DNA from: Dipteronia dyeriana
Taxonomy: Eukaryota; Streptophyta; Magnoliopsida; Sapindales; Sapindaceae
Assembly: GCA_032871835.1 (NCBI GenBank)
Contig: CM065297.1
Span: 86,263,052-86,327,051, forward strand
DNA length: 64,000 nt
Direction: 5' to 3'
Part shown: one piece after another, positions 47,977 through 61,649 of the stretch
Position numbering within the stretch: position 1 is the first letter of the stretch
Layout of the letters: the number at the start of each line of letters is the position of its first letter
Program-made: the position numbers and the translations under genes
Notes under the pieces: generated by a model
What the model was told of the DNA's origin: nothing
What the model saw: the letters and a program-made list of their open reading frames with translations, nothing else
Databases searched by the model: none

Positions 47977-49529
47977 TCGATCAGCCTCACTCTTCCAGAG
48001 GGCTTCACGTAACTAGTTGAACTGATGTTCCCATGGGGCCTGAAATCATGCAACATTGTTAGTACTAAAACAATCAACAGATCTTGTTAATAAAAACAAA
48101 ACTACCATCTTAACTTACCTCCTCATCACGTCCAACGCCTGCACGGGAATCCCCTGTAGCGGCACCAGGTCCTGGGGTGGTAAACCGAACCCTTCTACGT
48201 CTCACTCGCCGAGGAGATGGCTCAGATCCGCTAGTATCCATACCACTGAAATATGCACCCGTTGGGTCTGAAGGCTCCGTCTCACTACACCTCCCACCCC
48301 CATCCTTCTCCTCGGGACAATCTACAGTAATAGTCAGATCAGGGACAGTAGAAAGGTGAACCCTGTCGTTCTGCACATACGGGCTCCCCCCCTCACTTAG
48401 GCCTTCGAGGTACGGTGCCACCTCCTCAGCTGCTGTGGGCACGATTTCAGTCCTCGCAAACATCTGAAAGCTTAGTTAGATGAATGCTATTGTTACTTAT
48501 AGTAAGTAATATAACAATTAACAAATTAAATAATTACCCTAACACTAAAAATCTTGTCCAGCTTCTTCCCTCTAGGTTGTTTGGTCAATTCCCACTTCAA
48601 CATACGAGGAAAAAGGTCGACGCCCCAGTTGGGGGATCACCTCGAAAGCAAATATCTGCATCAAAGATAAGTACAGTTTTAATCCAAAACAATTTTGGAA
48701 ACGAAATTTAATGTACATGTTGGAAATCAAATTTCTTACCAAAAGGGCATGTGATAGACCGTAAATGTCGTACCCCTCCACGGAATGTACAACATCGCCC
48801 TGTGACTGCTGACGTCTCTCCTCACATCATCGCGGTAACGCGTGCTTGAATGAAAAGATAGAATGCCTATAGACGTGGGCACCCCACGGGAACGCATCAA
48901 AGGCATTGAGGTCCTCTACCAACCTAAACCGTTAAACTGGAATCTTCAATCTCTCATACACCCCCATCAATATCCAGTTCAACATGTAAATGAGGCACAA
49001 CTTCACAGCATCATACTCCTGTTAAAACTCTCCGCGGGTAAGAACAACCCTCAAGTCATCCAACGATACCTCATCGTGCCCAGGAAAGTACCGTTGATGT
49101 ATGCCATTCTCCACTGCAACATACATACTCGTGTCCGGTACGACTCCAAAACGTAATCCGGTGATGAGGCTAAATTCCACCTTCAAAAACCTGACCACAT
49201 GGTTCCCTAGCAAGAACCGCATCTCATCTGTCGGCCCGTCATGGTCCAACTCCAGCAACAACAACTGATGAATAACACAGCCCAAAAACTTCAGCTCCCG
49301 GTGTATCGACATGAAATGCCCGAAACAGGAGGCCATGAACCTACCTCGATCCTCAATAGTAAAATCTTCAGGGACCCGGTTAAGTGCATCGTTTGTACGG
49401 GCGAGGGCTTCAAAATGGTCGTGTCGGGTCAATTTTCCCTTGAACTAATCTCCCTCTGGACTTTTAAGCAAATCCTTTAACATGCTCGTCATCTGCAATG
49501 TCACAGAAACAATACATCAGTAAACTAGA

Positions 49530-50562
49530 AAAAAATTAGAAAATATTCTCGATCGTTTGAAACAAATTCTCAATACTTTGAAAATATTCTCGATCCTTTG
49601 AAAAAGTTCTCGATCCTTTGAAAAAGTTCTCGATCCTTTGGAAATAGTCTCGATCCTTTGGAAATAGTCTCGATCCTTGGAAAAACCTCTCGATCCTTTG
49701 AAAATAGTCTCGATCCTTTGAAAAACCTCTCGATTCATTGAAAAATCTTCTTGATCGTTTTAAAAAATCTCGACCCTTTGAAAAACATTCTCGATAGTTA
49801 GACAAATATTCTTGATCGTTTGAAAACATTCTCGATCCTTTGAAAATAGTCTTGATCCTTTTTATAAACCTCTCGATTCTTAGAAAAATCTTCTCGATCA
49901 TTTTAAAAAATCTTGACCCTTTGAAAAACATTCTCGATCGTTAGAAAAAATTCTCCATCCTTTCAAAATAGTCTCTATCCTTTGAAAAACCTCTCAATTC
50001 TTTGAAAAACTTCTCGATCATTTTATAAAATCTGGACCCTTTGAAAAATATTCTCGATTGTTTGAAAAAATTCTCGATCCTTTGAAAATAGTCTCGATAC
50101 TTTGAAAAACCTCTCGATTCTTTGAAAAACCTCTCGATTCTTTGAAAAATCTTCTCGATTCTTTGAAAAATCTTCTCGGTCACTTTAAAAAATCTCGATC
50201 CTTTGAAAAACAGTCTCGATCGTTAGAAAAATATTCTTGATCGTTTTAAAAAATTCTCGATCCTTTGAAAATAGTCTCGATCCTTTGAAAAACCTCTCGA
50301 TCCTTTGAAAAATCTTCTCAATTATTTAACAAAATCTCGACCCTTTGAAAAACATTCTCGATCGTTAGAAAAATATTCTCGATTGTTTCAAACAATTTCT
50401 CGATCCTTTAAAAATATTCTCGATGCTTTGAAAATGCTCTCGATCCATTGAGAAATAATCTCGATCGTATGATAACTTTTCTCGAATCTTTCTATAAAAT
50501 TTTCTCGATTTCGCTTGAAAGATTCTCGATTTATTTTATTTAAAAAAAAAACAATGCTCGAT
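49530..50562 (+). repeat. Right subterminal minisatellite, about 50 units
   Basis: About 1.03 kb of 19-22-bp units of the form TTCTCGATCCTTTGAAAAA, in the same orientation as the left array. Units alternate in the bases after TTTGAAAA (ACC, ATAG, ACATT), giving a higher-order pattern. It lies upstream of the ULP gene. Confidence 0.95.
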
Positions 50563-50965
50563 ACCAGAATGTCATCTTCCTCATAACATATTCAACCTCA
50601 TTTCAAACCCAAACCAAAACCACAATCATTGTCAACCCTAATCTACAATTTCAATCAACAAAACAAGTCTAAAATGTAATGATAAGTTATCAACAACAAA
50701 TCGATAAATAAAACAAACTGAACTTACCTCTGTCAATCGCTGTGAAATGTACTGTATTCTCGTTCCGATCAATTAGCCGTCGATTTCCTTACCGTCGATT
50801 TCGTTGTCGTCGGTTTCTTTCTCACTGTTGCTTTTCTCATACTCACAAAACGACAACTTTCTCTCTTTTTCAATTTTATCGGGGTATTCTCGTCTCTTTA
50901 CGTTAAATTGTGTATTTCAAACTTACATTACTAAACTTGTGATATTTGCACAACACCCCTCTGAA

Positions 50966-53900
50966 ATAGTGTCATTTATTTTTCGAGCCCGATTCTGATT
51001 TGCTTGTGTCATATTTTTTGTTAGCTTCTTTTTGTATTTGAACTATAACCGAAGCCAATCCCACTCACATTTACGTGAATTGTGTTTTGTTTTTATTCTT
51101 CAGTTCATTTTATGAATATGAAAGTAACCTGAAACTATGCTATATTTCCATTTTTTTTTTCCTTCGGTTTATTTCATGACCATGAAAACATTTTCCATTT
51201 TAACTAATTCCAGAATATGTTCCCTTAAAAAAAATACTTAAGAATTTATCTGAAAACTGTATTTAAAAATATTAACATTAAAAACACTTTTATTTTTACA
51301 CTGAAGTAAAATTATAGAACAACTTAATTTTTATTTAACAAACCATAACAATCGATTGACATATATATACATATATAGTTTGATTCTCTATTTCCCGATT
51401 ACCATTTTTTATATATGAATAAAGTTTGATACATTTTTGATAAAGAATCAGTAAAATTACATATGTAAACCTACAAATATACTCTGTAATGGTTTAAATT
51501 GGAAGTTAAAACAAGTGACGGACATTGAAGGTCCTCATTATAGAATTTATTTAATAAACAAATAGAGCACCAAATACTTCAATTTTATATTAAATAACAT
51601 AAATTCATCACAAAACGAGACTGCAATTATATATAAAAACTAGTTTACATCCCGTACGATGTGCAGAAACAGTAAAATAATATAACGTAATTATTATCAC
51701 ATTTATAATTAAAAAAAAATCATGTGTATTCTTCTATTTTTATTTTCAATGTTCTAATCTTTTCAAACATTTCTTATATAAATCTTTTCAACTTGAAATT
51801 GTGTCATTTTTTTTTATCATTTTGTTTACAATTTATGATTTAAACGACTTGATTTTGTGAGAAAGGAATAAACAAAAATAAAAATAACATGAAACAACTC
51901 TTCTTTTACCAAACTACTAATATAATATAATATAATATAATATATATAATCTTAAAATTGGAATTAAAATATATTAGAAAGAAAAAAGGCACTAAAAATC
52001 AATCGATAACAAATTTATGTAGTTACATTTGAAATATGCAAAATAAAATTTTCAACCACAAATTTAGCAAATTGCCAAAATTTCTAATTCAAATTATCAA
52101 AATCATTGCTTTACATTCCCTAAATTGATGTTATAATTCAATCTCAGGTACTGCAAAGAAGATCAAGTTAAACAAATCAGCCACAACTTAAAATTAATAA
52201 TAATAAGAATAATAATAATAAAATATATAAGAGTTACATATAATAAAATCTATCTTATTTGTAAAAATACCTGAAAAACAGTGGTAGCTAGAGCTCGGAA
52301 CATTATCAAATCCTAGGCAAGCGAGTGTAGCACATACTGATTTTGATACCAAAAATAAACATTAAAATTCAAGATTTAATTGTAAAAATCATTTATAAAG
52401 AATCATTTCATTATTATTACCTTTTTTTTTTCCACGATCACGTAACATCACGACTTAATCTTTGAAATCGACTTACCAATCATCTGAGCTTATTGAATAA
52501 ATACATTAACACTATAGTTTTAAATAAAACCGAAAAAAAAAATTATACATAAATTTTAAAAATACCAAGGTGATTTTGTGATGAGCAATACCCGAAACCT
52601 TTTCTTTATTTGTTCTGACTGATTTGAATTTGAAATTTTAAAGATGAAGTCAAACAATTATGATTCAGTACAAAACAAATAAGAGATAGTATATAGAAAA
52701 AGCATGACAATATGTTACAATTTGTATTACATAAACCATACATAGATATATAAAATAAAATAAAAAACCAGAATACCCAAATCAAATCACATGTCAACTT
52801 ACACTTAGAACTTACCATTGAGATCCATTAATCCTAAATATGTTCTGAAAAATAGGATACATCGAAAATATAACATATCAAAATATAAGTATCTTTTTAA
52901 GTGGAAATAGAAAAGGTGAAATATGATAAACGTCGGTAGTTGAGTGTCAGGATTGAGTTATAAACAAACATAGCAACAGATAATAAAGAGAGTTTTTGAC
53001 ATTTTATTTTGGATAGGAATTATCAAGTTTTTCAAACACTACAAAAATTATATAATTGGTAATAAAAAATGAGATAATTTAATGGAAAAGGTTTTTTTTT
53101 AAATAAATTGAATATGAAAGGTTAGCTTGTGATTTATTATTTTTAATTAATTATAGGATTGACTCTTAATTTATTTACCGATTAATAAGAATTTAATAAA
53201 ATAATTAATAGTATATAAAAATCAAAAGTCAATCCCATAATTAATGGGATAATGAATAAAATAAAGAGTCAATTCCATAACTAATAAGATAATGAATAAA
53301 TTCTCTTAATGAACCAAAAAAGAAAAAACTTACGAAATATATTATTTTAAGTAACTTACAATAATATATGTTATATAGATAACTAATTAAAAATACTTTT
53401 ATTAAAAAAATTAATACGAATTTATGATTTGTTGGCAAATATATATATATGGTTTGTCTTTTAAATTTACCAAATAATGTTATACTTCAAAAAAAACTTA
53501 ATAATTAAAAAATGTACGGCTTGTCTTTTAAACTTACAAAATAATATAATTCATCAAAAAAAAAAAAACTTAGGCCCTCTGATTTTTCATTTTTCCACTT
53601 AATACTTAATGACGTTTAATATGCTCTATTAAGTTATTTTGTTTATTTTTTTAAGTGATAAAATCAATTAAAGAACCCTTAAAACCACTTGTTTAGAAAG
53701 TGAAATTTTTTCACTTTTCATTTAACAAAAGTCCATTGAAATTTAATGCAATTTTTTACTTTCAAAAGTATCCTCACCAATCTAACTAATTTTCAATTTC
53801 ATTTTCTGTCAAACTGTCATTCATAATAATTTTTTTTTCCTTCTCACCATAAATAACTATAGCATCACAAAACCTAATTGCTTCAAAACTCAAACAGTTA

Positions 53901-56900
53901 GATACTGGTTTTCCTACTATATTACGACTTTCGGTAAAGAGTCATTCTTTTTTTTTCTCATAATTTGATAATTAGTTTTATTAGTTTTATTTTAGAGTTT
54001 GATTGCATCTAACTAATATTATTAAAATAAATTTAAAATATTATTATTAACTAAATAATTTTGTTTTACAATTATTAAATTATATGTTATAGTTATCTTT
54101 AATATATTAAAATGTAAATATATAACAAATAGTTAAAAGGACATACATCTAAAATTATTAATTTTCAGATATTTGTGACTTAAAAAAACAATCAGCTTAT
54201 CACTTACAATCAGTTTTCAGTGAAAAAAAAAACAAACATGTTTTTTATTTTCTAGTTTTCAGTCACTATTCAGTTTTCTATAGCATTCAACACTGTTCAG
54301 TTTTCAAAAAAAAAATCAAACCGGACCTTGCTAATTAAAAATCAATTATGAGATTGGTTAAGAGAATTTATTCACTATCCCATTAATTACAAGATTTCCT
54401 CTTGATTACCTATATGTTTTTGATTTACCAAAAAAAAAAAAAAATTAAAAAATTATTACAATTAATAACTATTAATAGCTTTGGTAAAAATAATAATAAT
54501 TTATGGCTTGTCTTTTAAACTTACAAAATAATGTAATACATTTAAAAAAATAATAATTAAAAATCAATTATAAGATTGGTTAAGAGAATTTATTCATTAT
54601 CCCATTAATTACTGGATTACCTCTTGATTACTTATTAAAAAAACCTATTGATCTTTGATTTACGGTAAAGAAATTAAATTACTAAAAATTATTACAATTA
54701 TTAATAACTATTTAAAAAAAAAACTATTAATAACTACTTAATAGGCAAAAGTTTCTTATGCCAACACATGTAGCTTTGAAACTCAATAATACTATATTTA
54801 ATAGATAAAATTATGACGCAAATAAAATTACGATGCTTCCCAATTCTCAACAGTTTTCAATAATAAAAAATTTGATGTGCCAATTCCCTAGTTGGATATA
54901 CGGGATATATTATGATGTTGCCTACACCATCTTCAGGATCACATCTCTCTCTCTCTTTGACTTCACCAAAACCTGAAATAAACAATACAATTGAGCATCA
55001 AATACATTATTTGTTCTAATGCTTAATTAGAATAATAAAGAGAGCTAAACTTAAGATAATTCATATATCACTTCTCATAACTCTACATATCAAAGCAACA
55101 ACAAAAGTGCCTCAGAATAAAAGAAGAATAAAATTGATCCAACTAATAAACTAAAACACAAAATCATTAAAAATAATAATAATAATAATAATAAACCCAC
55201 TCACAACCGATGTTTGCCCATACCCGAATTTGGGCACTCAGAATACACTTCTAAATAACTACATCAAAGGAAAATGAAGGGTTTATTATTTATTTGGGTG
55301 CACCAACAAATAGTTGGAAAATAAAGGGTCTATTATTTGATTAAGTGAATTTTGAAATGAATGTTATCGGAATATTATTTATTTCATGAAAGAAATATAA
55401 GATTGTGAAATAATAGCCATGGCCTATGAGCATGAATGCCCAAAGCTTCTTATTTTTGTTTAATAATTAATACTTTTTAAAAAAAAATGTCATTGTCTGA
55501 TATTTATTTATTTTACATTATTATCTGATTATTATTATTATTATTATCTGGTGTTTAATTTTGAAATCTTACACAAAAAAATAATAATTTGTATTTTAAT
55601 ATTATTTTTAAAAAATACTTGTTTGTAAGAACTATTTAAAAAAATAATAGATAAAATAAGTAATTTATTGACAATTGGAACATTTCAATCGATCATTAGT
55701 TAGCTCTAACCATTTGAATAAGTTGAGTAATAAGTTGAAATGTTTAAAAAGTTTATTTTATCTTTAAATTTCACTTGTCAAGGTTCTTATTGCAATTCAA
55801 TTTTTATTATAAAAAAGCACAAGATCTCTTACCAATGTGGTTGAACTTTCCCTCAAGAGTCTCCACCACCACGGTTCAACACCTGTGGTGCATGTATATA
55901 TATATATATATATTATTTGTAACCTTTCAAAAAAAAATAAAATATAAAAAAGATAGAATAATTAATCTATTTATTCAATTTGTAGACTAAATAAGCCTAA
56001 AATAAAGTCATGTTACACTAATTAATCTATTTATTTATGACTTCAAAATTCAAATGCCTAATAATTCCACATTTTTCTTGAAAAAAAACTTTCAAGAAGC
56101 TTAACAGTTTTAAAATATCAATAAGCTTATATCCAAGGCTTCATATTGATGATGTAAATTAATTCTTTATTTTATCATAACTTGCATACTTAAGAAAATA
56201 ATTAATTTAATATACAAATTTAATATTTTTTTTCTTAAAGAATTATATATATTTTTTAATATATATACTAAAGAGATAGAGAGCAGTCAAATTTTAATTA
56301 ATACAATAAATAATTTCAATACACCTATATAATTAGTTAAACAACCTTCCATTTTTATATCTATATAATGTACAAATAAAAAGGCAATCAAGAGTGCAAT
56401 CAGTAAATCACAAAATCAATAGGTAATCAGGGGAAAATATCGTAATTAATGCGATAATGAATAAATTTTGTTAGAGTGGTGCTATTGACATTTTTAAAAA
56501 TTTTGATTTAATTATATAAAATTATATGGTTTTATTAATTTTTTTGATTTATTTCCTTGACTACCCTTTTACTTATTTTTTAGACTTAATACACCTCATA
56601 TATTTCTAAAACAAAATACACTTCATCTTTAATCTTCATACATAGTTTTCTTACATCCATTTTGTGTTTTCTTTTTATTTCTTGGTAAAACAATTTTTAT
56701 TAGATGCAAATTTTTTTTTTGTCAATTGGATTGTTGGTGGTAGATTATGAATGTGATTTTAATTGTCTGATGTTATTTTTAACGATTAAGTTAGAATTTT
56801 GATGTGATTTCATTTTGTCAGACTAGGTTTTCTTGGTGCGATTTCATTATTTTTTTATAAATAACATTAAACTAACGTTGAAAGATCCGAAATAAACACT

Positions 56901-59150
56901 ACAAAAGAATTGATATAAATTATAGTATACCTGAAAGATCTGAAATAAAATAAACCGAGAGAAAAAAAAAATTGCAAACATGAATATGGAATTTGAGAAG
57001 AAAAATAAAACAAATATGTGAAATAATAAAATTAGTAAATACTAATTATACATGGTATTCATGAAATCGATATCCGAAGAAAATATAAACAAAAGTAGTA
57101 ATAAATCAATAAATACTAAACATGAGAAACATGAGATCGAGATCTTAAAGAAAATATAAATAAAAATAATAAACATTTAATGATTTGAAATGATCTATGT
57201 CATTAAAGCTTTTGTCATTAAGGTTTTGAAATGAAGAAAGTGGGGTTTTATTGGTTTCAGTTTGTATAAGATTTTTTCAATAAAAATTATATATCTATTT
57301 AAGTAATTTGATAAAGGAAAAAAAATACTAAATAATTTAAAAAGTGGGGAATAAATAGTTCAGTGGTGGATGTACCAATAGCACCACTCATTCTGTTAAG
57401 TCAGTATTTAAATCTAATAACACACACATCAAGTTGGATGCAAAGATTGGATAAAAGGATTGGATGTCAACCATTATCCTTTTCATAATTGTAATCAAAT
57501 TGTCAATTCACCTGCTTTGTTGAGATCTTTGAGGATTATATTTAGATTTAGATTATATATATAATCTTTTTAAAAAATATATTTAGTTATTACCTTTTAA
57601 AAAATGTATTTTCAAGTAAATTGGGATATATTTAGAGGTTTTATAATTATATATATTTTTTTATATATATATATAAACGTTTATTCTAGAAATACTTGTA
57701 GAAGTATTATTATTATTATTTTTAAATTCCTTTTTTTTTGACATAGCATGAAGGTTATTGTCAAACCTAGTGATAAATAAATTTATTTTTCCACATTCCA
57801 TTTTTTTAATAAACTCACTTTAATTTATTTTTCACACAGCCTTTCATATAGGATTCAATACAAAAATAAAATAGTAATGGAGTTATTTTATTTATTATTG
57901 TACCAAAAAAAAATTATTTATTACCATTTATAAAAAAAAATTGAGTGAATTTCATATATTTAGGAAAAGAATCAATTGGTTTGAATGCGATAGTTAATGT
58001 TTTTAATATCTTACCATTAATATTTTATTAAAAATTATTATTTAAAATTTTTGTTATGTTATTTTAATATATTACTATTAATATCTTTTTTAAAATTTAT
58101 CATTAATTCCATATCAAACGGATTATCATTAATTTAGTATTTACAATTGATATTTTAATTTATTTTGAAAAATATGTATTAATTATCATTTATTGTATAA
58201 GAATAATTTTTTTTTTTTGAAATAAGCATAGTATATTTAATGTATATTTAATACATTCTAAAATACCAAAAAGAAAACAAAACCAAAAAGTTAAAAATAG
58301 AAGGAAAAAAAACTATAAAAAATATGTGTAGATTTCCTTATAAAATATCTGGGTAGATACAATTTTTTTTTTTAAAAAAAATAGGCGTTAGATTTAGAAC
58401 CAAAGACTACAACCTTAATATTTATCTATAGTAGCAGTTTGTCTATCGAATCCATCATCCGTAAATACAGAGCACCTCACAAATCTCAACTGATCCATTG
58501 ATTTTTCAGCATTAGTGGTGATGAGCGAGATGCTAGCCTTACCAGAGGGTTGTATAGCAAACAACTAATTGAAAATTCAAGTCCGCCAAAGTTTAAATTC
58601 CTTGTTTCAAGTTTTGTTAATCAAAACAAACATGATAAAGATACTGACATACGTCACAACAATAATCAACCCGAGATTACATTTTTAACTACTTAAGTGT
58701 TTCCTTAAAAAAAATAATAAGGAAAATGATACCTGAGAATGATGTAAGGCTTTTTGCAATAGGCATTTGACAATCATCATAACAAAAAAAAAAGATTAAA
58801 ATTATTAAACCAAATATTTAAACAGTAGAAATTACTCTCACCTCCCAATACCATCCAATACCCCAGCGATTGGGTGTTGAGAGTCAACAAAATGAATTGG
58901 AAAAATATGAGATTTATGATGGTTTTTATAGAGAAAATCAAGGAAGATGAGAGGGATTTCAGTTATTATGATTATGTAGTTGGATTGAATAAACTTATAG
59001 TCTACCCAAAAGAAAAATATGATGGGGTTTTTGAGTTTTTTTTTTGTTTTTGAAAGGATGCCATGAATGTTTTAAAAAAAGATATAGGAAGAGTTTAAAG
59101 AGTTGTTATCTTATTTCATAATTGTAATTAAATTGTCTATTCATATATAT
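50966..59150. other. AT-rich region with no recognisable gene
   Basis: About 8 kb of very AT-rich DNA. No long frame, domain, tRNA or rRNA is seen on either strand. Contents are simple repeats, including ATAAT units at 51918-51945 and AAT units at 55168-55193, a tandem duplication at 54332-54755, and dispersed copies of a TTGTCTTTTAAACTTACAAA motif near 53455, 53520 and 54507. It may be degraded transposon DNA. Confidence 0.6.
54332..54755 (+). repeat. Tandem duplication, about 220-bp unit
   Basis: Copies at 54332-54553 and 54554-54755 share AGATTGGTTAAGAGAATTTA, then CCCATTAATTAC and CCTCTTGATTAC in order. Related inverted pieces occur near 53225-53330 and direct or inverted pieces near 56400-56470. 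Confidence 0.7.
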
Positions 59151-59764
59151 AGGGTAAAATTTATAATAGCCATAAAATTAGTGGGTTTATTGTTTTTACC
59201 CAAGATTAGTATTTTTATTGTTTCTACCAACATTTTCACTATCGAGACAAAATTTCCCTTCAGCCAAAATGAATTAAAAAAAACTAAACTAAACTAAAAA
59301 AACAAAAGACAATAAAAATATATTAATAAACAAAATAAACGTAAAAAAAGCAAAGTAAAAACCTTTCAGTGTTTGAAACAAACAACAAAGAGAGACCAGT
59401 CACCAAGATCCAACGGCGAGTAACATTCGACGACGAACAAGACGACCAAGGTCCGACGACGATGACAGTGAAGACGAAGAGACGAGCAAGACCCTACCAG
59501 ACCCCGATATAAAGACAACAAAGAGACAACCTAAAGATGTGAGAGAGAGACGAATGACGTCTCAACTGTCTCAATAAATATTGCATGTGGAGGATCCATG
59601 ACCGACTAGAGATGAAGAGAGAGACGAGAGGAGTCCGGCTTTGATTCGAATCATCGGCATGTTCCACGGCGACATGGAAGAAACGAAAAGGTTTGCACTT
59701 CCTCTTTACATTTGATTTTAGTGTTTCCTTTGATTTGTATTTTTGGTTGCATGTGTGCATTTGA

Positions 59765-59890
59765 GATGGAGTTGATTCTGATTTCAAATTCGATTTCAAT
59801 TTTGATTTTGATTTTGATTTGGATTTGGATTTGGATTTGAGTTCATTTTGATTTATATACCCCAACTTTGATTTTGATTTTGATTTGATA
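59765..59890. repeat. (GATTTT/GATTTG)n hexamer repeat
   Basis: Runs of GATTTTGATTTTGATTTGGA and variants. On the minus strand this reads as a Lys-Ser run in an open frame, which is an artefact of the repeat. Confidence 0.85.
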
Positions 59891-60884
59891 GGGATAGGGG
59901 AATCATTGATTGGTTTGATAACAGTGTTTAGTTAAGATAAAAGTTTGGGGAGACGTTTGATTTGTCTTCGTTGATTGGGGAGATGTTTAATCTGTTTTCG
60001 TTTTGCTGTTCTGTTTCTTTTTTCTTTCTATGGTCTAGTGTTGTTGTCGTTGTTGTTTTGGTCTCTTTGCCAGGGACCATTGTTTGCTCTGTTTTTGTGC
60101 TTTGTCTCTATCAATAAATTGCCTTTTTAACAAAATATTTTTGCTCTTTTGCTCTTTTGCTCTTTTTCTTAATTTGTATTGGCTCTGGATGGGGAAGTCA
60201 TTGATTGGTCTTTTTTATGAACAAACTGACCCACAATCCTCTCTCGTTATTCAACTCGTAAAATATTCAACCAATCCAATTGAAATTTTTCACTCTATAG
60301 TAGTAAGCTATCCACTTTCCTTCCAAGACATTGTACTTTTTATGTTAGTTTCAACTTTGAACTGGACTCCATGCTTAATTTAATTTTGTTTATTTTTTCT
60401 CAAAAAATCATGGTTTTTGTTATAGTTTTGGTTTGGTTTTTGTCCTTTATACGGAGAGATGTTACTGTTTTTTTTGTTTATTTCATAAGGTAATAAGACA
60501 AAAGTTGTTGGTTGAACTTTATCTTAACAGCTTTGCTTCCATGTACAATTTTAGTTGAACAACACGAGAAAATTCATTGTGTGGTGTGGTGTGGTGGCTT
60601 TCCCTATTTGGGTTAGTGTTAGAGTGTTTCATGTTTTTATAGCTGTGTTCTTTTGGCTCATTTTACCTTTTTTGGCCTCGTGTTGAATAAAATCTTGCTT
60701 TTTGGCTTTAATTTTCTTGCCTCTTGTTATTTTAATACTCTGTACCTCTGGTTTGATGCTACCAAATAATCCCCTTAAGGCTTTTTTGAGTGGGTTGTGA
60801 AATGAACAACTCTTGACAGATTTTCATTTTCTAATACTTATGAGCTTAATAACTGGACAGATTGTGAAAAATAGTCCATTCAAT

Positions 60885-61145
60885 GAGTTGTTGTGAACTA
60901 GTTTGTTTAAATGATGTGAAATAGTGCATTTAATTATTTGAACTGGTGTGTTTAATTCATGACACATGATGTGTTTAATTGATGTGAACTGATTTGTTTA
61001 ATTGTTATGAACTTGTGTGTTTTATTGATACCAAATGGTGTGTTTAATTGGATATAACTGGTGTGTTTAATTATGTATGACCGGGTGTGTTTAATTAGGT
61101 ATGACGGGTGTGTTTAATTAGATATGTCTGATATGTTTACTTAAT
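60885..61145 (+). repeat. Minisatellite with TGTGTTTAATT core
   Basis: About eleven degenerate units of 22-26 bases, such as GAACTGGTGTGTTTAATT, alternating with AT-rich spacers (GGATAT, TATGTAT, AGGTAT). Confidence 0.8.
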
Positions 61146-61649
61146 TGAACCCAAGTTATTTGAATTGTGCATATGAAAAACATCGATTATGACTGATATC
61201 TGAAGGTAAAAAGGAACAAATGGAATCAAAAAGCAATAATCAGTGTCGGTTGTAGGTTGAAGAACATAGCTACTATAGAGCGAAATAGGAGCGAATGTGG
61301 TTTCTTTTCAAGTAGGAGCGAAATACCAAAAGGAAGTATGTTCATTGTTGGTGTATCGAGTAATCAAATGATTCCGCAACAGGTCGACAAATGCAGTGTG
61401 CAATGCAGTAATCAAATTATCCACATATTGTCATGCCACCATCCATTTCTAATTCCTTACAAACATATTTTTTCAAAAAGAAAAAGAAAAATGATATATA
61501 AATTTGCTCGGTGATATATGCATAAATAAAATAATTAATTGAAAGTTTCAAAGAAAATTACAATTACACAAGACAACCAAATCTAATGCTTATATTAATT
61601 AATTGAAGTTTGATCAATCCAACTGTTACAAATTGAAAAACAAAATAAA

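Larger units (their letters stand above)
45988..49492 (-). pseudogene. ULP1-like peptidase gene with DUF1985 domain, carried by the MULE
   Basis: Multi-exon, minus strand. The N-terminal DUF1985 region (about 49470-48880) includes GNHVVRFLKVEFSLITGLRF, then FPWGAHVYRHSIFSFKHAL and, across an intron, IFAFEVIPQLG. An acidic region and an RRRRVRF basic patch (48463-48110) follow, then a coiled stretch with poly-Gln, and a 12-residue repeat linker (47780-47430; SERAIGSPST units). The C48 peptidase part is at about 46656-45988: catalytic His in RQHWLLLVTVDL and Cys in GNCGPHTLRLIEYL. ULP1 peptidases remove SUMO; whether MULE-borne copies do so is unknown. Stops at about 49448, 49020, 48945 and in the poly-Gln, several at Gln-like codons, suggest it is dead. 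Exon joins are partly uncertain, and a further upstream exon may exist because TTGCAG precedes 49492. Confidence 0.75.
32285..50965. mobile_element. Mutator-like element with ULP1-like gene (Kaonashi/CUMULE-type), host of a nested Copia
   Basis: A composite of a MuDR transposase (43042-45808, +), a convergent ULP1/DUF1985 gene (49492-45988, -), and similar minisatellites near both ends (about 32710-32964 plus 42671-42960; 49530-50562). Removing the nested Copia leaves about 9 kb, a normal size for such elements. Candidate terminal inverted repeats: left GTGTTGTGATGATGTCACAT (near 32285) faces, on the complement of the right end, GTGTTGTGCAAATATCACAA (near 50965), with patchy similarity inward for about 100 bases. 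No 9-bp target duplication was confirmed, so borders are approximate. ULP-bearing MULEs are known in Arabidopsis (Kaonashi) and cucurbits (CUMULE). Confidence 0.7.

Noticed and set aside
49517..50183. Long minus-strand frames with repeating Phe-Ser-Lys-Asp-Arg/Gln-Arg-Ile-Glu units
   Set aside because: They are translations of the TTCTCGAT minisatellite; several overlapping frames are open only because of repeat composition.
49530..50562. CRISPR-like array of short repeats
   Set aside because: Units are contiguous and degenerate with no unique spacers, and the DNA is from a plant nucleus.
50966..59150. Possible tRNA, rRNA or microRNA genes in the AT-rich region
   Set aside because: No cloverleaf box A/B pattern, rRNA text or convincing hairpin precursor was recognised by eye.
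59494..59865. Minus-strand Lys-Ser repeat protein
   Set aside because: Its repeat is the GATTTT hexamer run; no family, promoter or conserved block.
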